Below, piece by piece: positions 58,356-64,000 of a stretch of DNA of 64,000 nucleotides. The notes under the pieces are model-generated. The model did no database searches, was not told where the DNA came from, and saw only the letters and a program-made list of their open reading frames with translations. Position numbers and translations under genes: made by a program. How positions within the stretch are numbered: the stretch's first letter is position 1; each line of letters begins with the position of its first letter. Source of the stretch: Diaporthe sp. PMI_573 (lineage: Eukaryota; Ascomycota; Sordariomycetes; Diaporthales; Diaporthaceae). The stretch spans positions 434,001-498,000 of the forward strand of contig JAJTUP010000018.1 of the NCBI GenBank assembly GCA_021399435.1. Reading direction: 5' to 3'.

Positions 58356-59793
58356 ATGGAGGCTTTGTGTCATATCTCAACAGGCGGCTTCAATTCTCAG
58401 GATGCTCAGTCTTCATTGCCAGTGTCGAAGAGAAAGCCTGCGACAATTCTCACGGCGCGGCCGCAAGGTAATACTGGCCTGTTGAATCTCGAGACCACGA
58501 GGTACCGAACCGAAAGTTTGGCACAGGAACTGAGAAAAGCCCAGCCGAAGACAGACGACGACGGCACAGTAGACGGACAGCCGGCCAAAAAAAAACATCG
58601 ACCAAATAATGCATATCTGGAACTGATACTTGTTCCTGGAAAGATGAGCGAGAGGCCGGATCCCATCAGCATTGACCGAGATACTCCCCTGGAAGTGTAC
58701 AAGTAAGTACCTTGATCTAGACCCTTGGCTTCTGGGACAGTTTCGCCACTATCAAGCTGGCTGGACCTGCTGCAACTTCGCGAAGGGGCATCCTTAATTT
58801 CTAACTACAGACAAACATGTACTACATCGCCTAGTCAGCCAATACAACTTTGGGGACTACAAGGACGAAGGCAATTCTCATACCTCATGATCACATTTCC
58901 GTTTCACATTGGCTCCACACAAAAGCTCGGTTCGAGGCGATTTTAAGAGCTTCTATCATCAGTCTCCAAGATCCATTGGGTCTGGCTAATCTTGTGCTCC
59001 TGGACCTCATAAAGCTCATAGTAGGGTGTCAATTGTATCGTCCATGGCAAACGGAGATTAGAAGCGAGCGTCTTAGCGGCCACGGCACGTTCGGGTCCGG
59101 GCAGGATGTGAAGCCCTCTGATCTCGGTACCCAGCACCTCGCATCTGCTGCGAGGGAAGTGGGAGTTGCCGTCGGAACGACTAGCTACTGCATCCGCTTG
59201 GCTGATCTCGCTGAGAAGATGGTATCAGACTTACAGGACGGGATTGAGAAGTTCCCCACGGCCCCGCAAGATGGAGGGCAAAGTCATGTCCAGGCCACAG
59301 GCTGGACTAATCATTCGTCCATAATCCAACCACTGCATTCGAATAAGAAGAGAATTTGGAACTTGAAAATCGAGGCTAAGGATCTTGATAATAGGGTGAG
59401 AGCCCAGTCTGGCACAGTGAGTATTCCGTTCGTTATTCTTCAGTGCTGTTGAAAGGAAGTGGCTTGAACTCAACTTGCGCCTGACAGATCTTCGCTCTGA
59501 TTGCAAATCGACACGCAGAAGCCACCAGGCTCGACAGTGGTTCGATGAAGACCATTGCCATCATGACTATGGCCTTCTTACCTGGAACCTTCCTTGCGGC
59601 ACTCTTTGCCGTGCCGTCGCTTGATTGGAGTGGGCCGAAAGTAATCACGAACAATTTTTGGGTATATTGGGCCTTCACAATACCATTCACACTTGTGGTA
59701 TTCACAATATGGTACATACTGAGCTTAGACCATCCTCTAAAAAAGCTCACTGACAAGGCGAGAGCCAGCCGCAAGACGCTCGGGATCAACTAA
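58356..59793 (+). CDS. CorA-like two-helix membrane protein (structure uncertain)
   Basis: The C-terminal 100 residues are diagnostic. The helix MKTIAIMTMAFLPGTFLAAL is followed by VITNNFWVYWAFTIPFTLVV, the paired membrane helices of fungal CorA-like proteins, preceded by the typical IFALIANRHAEAT segment. The last intron (59417-59487) is clear. A good model is exons 58356-58702, 58864-59416 and 59488-59793 (about 401 aa). The first junction is less certain because several acceptors exist, and the region before the helices lacks the Trp/Pro-rich motifs usual in this family. The canonical GMN signature of CorA magnesium channels is not seen, so ion transport is not assured. The N-terminus (116 residues) has no recognised domain. 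Confidence 0.6.
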
Positions 59794-60322
59794 GCTTCCA
59801 TTGCACAGCTGCACGATGGACTCGGCTGGTCTTCAGCCTAATGATCGCAGATTTGGGCGAGTTACGGATCGGATGATCAGGAAAGACAGGTTCTCGTTCA
59901 TGTGTGTAGTTACAAATTTGCAGGCCAGTGCACTGCGTGATGGTCGAGGCTTGCTTGATTCGGACAACGTAAGCAGCCTGCTTCTGTTGAGCGGGAACGG
60001 TGTTTAATGAGCATAATGAGTAAATGACCTTTTGACTGACTGAGTGCCAAAGTGGCTTTCTTGTGTGACTCGGGTTCTGCCATTCATTCCTCCCGCAGTT
60101 GAAACCAAGTTATTCTGCCAGAATGAGCCTGAATCTGACAGCATTGTTACCCGAATAGGTTGGCGTCCGCGGACGCCAACCCAAACAGGTATGTTTCCAA
60201 TAAAAGACCCACCCCCGTTCCGTTGAAGTCCGCCCGACTACAACTCCCTCCGTCAGCCAGAACCGCACAAGCGGCGGAAGACCTCTCGTCAACCAAAGTA
60301 TACCGTATGTCCAATAACAGCG
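59794..60322. other. Promoter region of the Zn2Cys6 gene
   Basis: No gene is seen. The stretch contains a perfect 24-bp palindrome 141 bp before the start codon of the regulator, listed separately. Confidence 0.45.
60158..60181. promoter_or_regulatory. Perfect 24-bp palindrome with TCCGCGGA core
   Basis: Positions 60158-60169 (GGTTGGCGTCCG) are exactly repeated in inverted form at 60170-60181 (CGGACGCCAACC). The centre, TCCGCGGA at 60166-60173, is an inverted CCG/CGG site of the kind bound by Zn2Cys6 dimers (yeast PDR elements share it). It lies just upstream of a Zn2Cys6 gene, so autoregulation is a natural hypothesis. Confidence 0.6.
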
Positions 60323-61777
60323 ATGGAGGTCATTCCAGAAGTTAAAGCCTGCGAGTCATGTGCGAAATCGAAGCGGAAGTGCGGAAAGGAGAGCCCACGA
60401 TGTCACCGCTGTTCGTCGAGGGACCTCGAGTGCATCTATCCTCTCCCTACCAGACCAAGCTCGTTCGTACGGCTCCAGGACGCTCCTATGTCGAGTGTAA
60501 CATCCATACCCATGGTCCCCGCAGAGGTTGCCACATCCATACCAATGGTCCCCGCGGAGACCACCGCAAGGAGGCCGCCGGACATGTGGGACCCGGCCAT
60601 GCAACTACTCTCGTTTCCCCCAACCTCCTCCCACTTCGGCGCCGCCCAAACGCCCACCACGGGCCTCGAGTTGGCGCGGCCCTCAGCACTACTCCCTGTC
60701 CCATATTCACCTATCAAGCAGCTCAGTACCGACTGGTTCATGTCTCCAGATTCGTGGAGGATAGACTACGATTTGCCACCACACACGGAACCGGTGCCCC
60801 CGTCTCCCTACAGCCGCGTCGCCCTCAAGGCCTTCCTCACGACGGGGCAAGGCTGGCTGTCGGACTGGATATCGACTGGCGGGACCACATTCATCCACAA
60901 GCAGCTATACTCCTTCCAACTACCACGATGCGTACAAGATGCCTACACGGCTGTGGCACTCTACCTGCTGAGGACGGACGAGAACGAGGACATGGTCCAC
61001 CGCACCATCGAGGACCGCTCGGCGCAGCTCCTCGTCGATGAGGAGAAGCACACGACTTCCAGCAGTCTCAACCCGTTCGGCCACCTCTCCCGAGTCCACG
61101 CCCTCCTCGCGTACCAGATCATCTGTCTGCTCGACGGGGACATCCGCCTGCGCGCCCTCGCCGAGGAACGGATCCCAATCATGAGGTCCTGGCTCAAACA
61201 GATGCTCGAGAGCGTCTCGTTCGCCTCCCAGCTCACGCCCTTGGGAGCGACAGGAGCCATGACAGCCGCTAGGGGCCTGGGCCTTGGAATCGTGGACATA
61301 ATGGATGCAGCAGCAGCAGCGGCAGCGGCAGCGTCGTCGTCATCATCATCATCGTCGACAACCCCCGGCTCGACCCCGGCAACGACCCCTGCCAACACAA
61401 AGTGTCACAACCCCAGCTCACAAGAGGAGGTACTGTGGCACGCATGGATTTTCGCCGAGTCGGTACGTCGGACGTGGATCTTTTCCGAGGGCTTGCATAC
61501 CGTGTACCACGTCATGCTCCAGGGCTGGTCCACGTGCTGCGGCGCGCTCAAGTTTACAACGGCGGCTCAGGTCTGGGATGCGCCGTCGAGCTATGCCTGG
61601 AGTAAGATATGCCTGGAGAAGAATGTGGCGCTCAGTGAGCCGGAGGAGGTTGAGAACTTCTTGGAGGAGAGAAGGCCGGAGGACGTTGATGATTTTGCAA
61701 AGTCGTTGTTGCAAATCATGTTTGGGAAGGCCAAGATGGAGAGGTGGATAGATGCCAAAACGCCGGTAGTTGTGTAA
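60323..61777 (+). CDS. Zn2Cys6 fungal transcription factor
   Basis: A single open frame encodes 484 aa. The binuclear zinc cluster is at residues 10-37 with the spacing C-x2-C-x6-C-x6-C-x2-C-x6-C (ACESCAKSKRKC, then HRCSSRDLEC). A basic segment lies inside it, and IYPLPTRPS follows as the linker. The middle part has two near-identical repeats of IPMVPAE. Residues 130-310 are alpha-helical and resemble the C-terminal domains of smaller regulators such as the aflatoxin-cluster AflR type, without a clear match. A poly-Ala/poly-Ser tract (about 330-350) is encoded by a CAG/TCA microsatellite. The C-terminus ends WIDAKTPVVV. The start is the first ATG and leaves nine residues before the cluster. 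Its targets are unknown, but the palindrome in its promoter is a candidate site. Confidence 0.85.
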   Translation: MEVIPEVKACESCAKSKRKCGKESPRCHRCSSRDLECIYPLPTRPSSFVRLQDAPMSSVTSIPMVPAEVATSIPMVPAETTARRPPDMWDPAMQLLSFPPTSSHFGAAQTPTTGLELARPSALLPVPYSPIKQLSTDWFMSPDSWRIDYDLPPHTEPVPPSPYSRVALKAFLTTGQGWLSDWISTGGTTFIHKQLYSFQLPRCVQDAYTAVALYLLRTDENEDMVHRTIEDRSAQLLVDEEKHTTSSSLNPFGHLSRVHALLAYQIICLLDGDIRLRALAEERIPIMRSWLKQMLESVSFASQLTPLGATGAMTAARGLGLGIVDIMDAAAAAAAAASSSSSSSSTTPGSTPATTPANTKCHNPSSQEEVLWHAWIFAESVRRTWIFSEGLHTVYHVMLQGWSTCCGALKFTTAAQVWDAPSSYAWSKICLEKNVALSEPEEVENFLEERRPEDVDDFAKSLLQIMFGKAKMERWIDAKTPVVV

Positions 61778-62497
61778 TATCTGTTACACTTCACACTATT
61801 ACAGTAACACAGCCACATTAACGAGACACAAAAACGTCATTACGGAGCCTCTCTTGGTTATCTTGTTATCTTCCATCCAGCTATCCCGTAGGAAGTTCTT
61901 CCTTAGAAGGCTCGCCGAGGGAGGCTATTCTATAGGAGGTTGCCCTATAGGAGGTTGTCCTATATGGGAGGCTGTCCTATGTGAGGTTGCCCTATAGGGG
62001 GCTATTCTAAAGGAGATTTATCTATAGGAGGATTTATCTATTATAGGAAGTTGGCGGATGTATGCTGTGGCTGCGTGGCGGATACCCGCCCGAAGCTCGT
62101 TACACTTTATTTACACTGATATCAGATTTCGAATCTTGCTACCTAGGTATTCCAAGCAGCACCATTTGGCTCGAAGGTTCCTTCCAACCAACCTTTGAAG
62201 CATTGGTTTTTCTCTGCTTCATCAACATCACTATGGGTTGAAACCCATCATCGCCACCCTTTCGTTTCCCTTCAACTTACACCACAGCAATCTATTCGCT
62301 TGCAACCTTCGGCAGACAACCTCGCAGGCTTCAACCACTTCGACTTGACCCTGCACAGGTGTCTTCCAGACACACAAGGGTCATTACAACTGTCAGCGCT
62401 CCTTCTTTTTGTTGAGAAGAAGCTACTCAAAAAAAGCTCCATTCTCACCTCTTCCATTCTCACCTCCTCAAGTGGAAGTCACCAACCACCCACCACC
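61778..62497. other. Intergenic with minisatellite and BTB-gene leader
   Basis: A minisatellite occupies the middle. The right 280 bp form a C/T/A-rich leader (with CAACCACC-type sequence) that reads into the BTB start codon. A frame begins upstream at 62195, but the first part is poorly protein-like. Confidence 0.45.
61905..62050. repeat. 15-bp minisatellite with TATAGGAGG units
   Basis: Units such as GGAGGTTGCCCTATA and GGAGGCTATTCTATA are repeated about eight times with decay. The array is the inverted relative of the one at 24015-24150. Confidence 0.75.
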
Positions 62498-63554
62498 ATG
62501 CCTCCCAAGAGAAAGCGCGATGATGCCGACCTGGACGACGAGCGGCAGAAGTTCCGCAACCGAGGATACCTCCCGACTCGCGATTCAGGAATCGCGTCAG
62601 ACTGCACCTTGATCACCGAGGGTGTGCGGATCCCGCTCCACAGAGTTGTGCTAATCTCCAGAAGTGGCTACTTCAAGGAGCTACTGACCAACAAAGACAA
62701 GGTTTGTTGGGAAAGAATTTGAGATTTCCGCCAAGTTACGGTATGTGTTTGCTGACATGGTGCTTACAATAAAGTTGTCCAAGGACGACAGAGGAAAAAC
62801 AGTCGCCACAATTGATTCTCACGATCTCAAGTCACTCCGCCTTGTAATTGAGTTTCTCTACGGCAAGTCGATGGTGGAGACCATGGAGTACCCATCTGAG
62901 AACCAGCCCATCATCCAGGATTCTATCCTGCTCTACAACCTGGGCCACGACTTCGACATCCCCGAAATGGTGGCATACGCCACCAAGCACATGGGAATGT
63001 ATTTGAGCAAGAAACTCAAGGAAATCTGCCTCTACCCGATCTCCAGAGGTCTGAAGGCTGCCGGCAAGAAGGAGTTCATGGAGGATCTCAAAGCCGGCAT
63101 CAACGAGGCTGAGAATGCTCGGCCCGGAGAAACCGAGGCTGCCAAGAACAACCACCCTAGACTCATGCTCATCGACTTCATCGTGGTCGGAAGAGACGTC
63201 CTCCTGCGCGATGCAATCTTCCGTTTCGACATCGACGAGGACTTCCTTCCCGCTGCTTTTATCAAGGATGCCTTTCTGGCCCAGTTCGCCCCCGAGTACA
63301 AGACGACGTGGATGAAAGACCTGATGGTGCGGCCGGACAAGCTCGGGATGCCAGTGTCCAAGAAGCGCGGAAACTGCGCCGGGTGTGGCGAGGCTGTTGC
63401 CAAGGACCGAACGGTCGTGTTCAACCCCTGGTCTGGCCGGGGCCTCCCGCAGAGATATACCCAGTTCTGCTGTGAGGAGTGTGCCGAGGGAATGGACGAG
63501 GGCAATGGTGCTGGCGTCGTGTGGGACACTTTTGGTGACGTGACGGCGGAGTAG
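62498..63554 (+). CDS. BTB/POZ-domain protein with C-terminal Cys motif
   Basis: Two exons (62498-62701 and 62775-63554) with a 73-bp intron (GTTTGT donor, TGCTGAC branch point, AAAG acceptor) give 327 aa. The BTB fold starts near residue 33 (SDCTLITEGVRIPLHRVVL, then SRSGYFKELL) and continues after the intron with LRLVIEFLYG and LYNLGHDFDIPEMVAYA. This is the fungal small-BTB type often linked to ubiquitin ligases or transcription, but the role is unknown. A lysine-rich PPKRKR near the N-terminus could be nuclear. The C-terminus has CAGC (268-271) and FCCEEC (about 299-304), spaced like a zinc ribbon, which is uncommon in simple BTB proteins. The ATG is in a CACCACCATG context. Confidence 0.85.
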
Positions 63555-64000
63555 CGGAAACGGGGTCTCACGGGCTTTTCACAGTGGCATCCAATGCAGA
63601 TAGTTTTGCGTTCAGTTAATACATGCGATGTTCTTCTGCTGATAATGCCTAAACTGACTGGCGGTATTCGAGGCCTTTCTTACAAGCTTGGGAGAGGGGG
63701 TAAAACTTGTTGCTAGATTCAAGCCTGTGCCGAAGGGGGCGCTGTAATAAGTTTCACTAAGCCGAGCAGTCTTCGGCGACGGTAAGGCTTTGACTACTAA
63801 AAAAGCTAGTAGCTTGCTGGTCGAGCTTGGATACTTAGCGCTTTTATAGCGAGTACACCGTTGCTGGTGGTGCAGTGCTTGTAATAAAAAAGTTCAGCTT
63901 GACGATCTAGTTCACATATGGACCGTAGTAAGTCACTGATACTATGTATGGCACCTGATTGTAAGTGGCGACTCTGCTCTTCTAGTTTCTGGATAAGGGG
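63555..64000. other. Right margin, 3' flank of the BTB gene
   Basis: AT-leaning DNA with no gene, repeat or RNA recognised within the window. Confidence 0.4.

Overview
The window is filamentous-fungal nuclear DNA. Genes carry short introns (about 54-182 bp) with GTRNGT-type donors, CTGAC-like branch points and YAG or AAG acceptors. Intergenic DNA is long, and the families present (2EXR, Clr5, Zn2Cys6, M20, CorA-like, PL1, PL3) are typical of plant-associated ascomycetes. Two secreted pectinases, small secreted proteins and AT-rich repeat islands suggest a plant pathogen or endophyte in the Sordariomycetes. Glomerellales is my best guess, but that is inference from gene content, not from a marker gene. 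I defined exons by hand from frame continuity, splice signals and family conservation. No transcript or database evidence was available.

Layout. 1-5.1 kb: AT-rich, repeat-bearing DNA without a convincing gene. 5.1-9.2 kb: a pectinase pair, a PL3 pectate lyase (+) and a PL1 pectin lyase (-), converging on a 1.9-kb spacer. 12.3-12.6 kb: a tiny secreted peptide gene. 16.4-19.2 kb: a Clr5-domain gene whose 3' end lies in a diverged tandem repeat. 20.8-25.7 kb: two 2EXR-domain paralogues in the same orientation, duplicated together with intron and promoter and separated by an AT-rich repeat island. 26.9-31.1 kb: an NAD(P)-dependent reductase and an FAD monooxygenase, divergent from a 504-bp promoter, followed by a small conserved Gly-rich protein. 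35.3-37.5 kb: a C2H2 transcription factor with 4.2 kb of simple-sequence-rich DNA on its 3' side and about 12.6 kb of gene-poor DNA on its 5' side. 50-63.6 kb: an accessory block with a 41-codon ORF, a ubiquitin-like-domain protein divergent from a single-pass membrane protein, a cysteine-rich secreted protein, a secreted M20 amidohydrolase, a CorA-like membrane protein, a Zn2Cys6 regulator preceded by a perfect 24-bp palindrome, and a BTB protein.

How the genes may work together. The two pectinases act on the same polymer, one on de-esterified and one on methyl-esterified homogalacturonan. The PL3 promoter carries PacC-type and CreA-type motifs, as expected for pH- and carbon-controlled pectinolysis. 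The reductase/monooxygenase pair could be a small co-regulated oxidoreductive module. The 51-54 kb divergent pair is the best candidate for an undescribed lineage-specific system. The other genes show no obvious shared pathway.

Most long reading frames in the low-complexity stretches (31-35 kb and 37.5-50 kb) are simple-sequence artefacts and are not annotated as genes.
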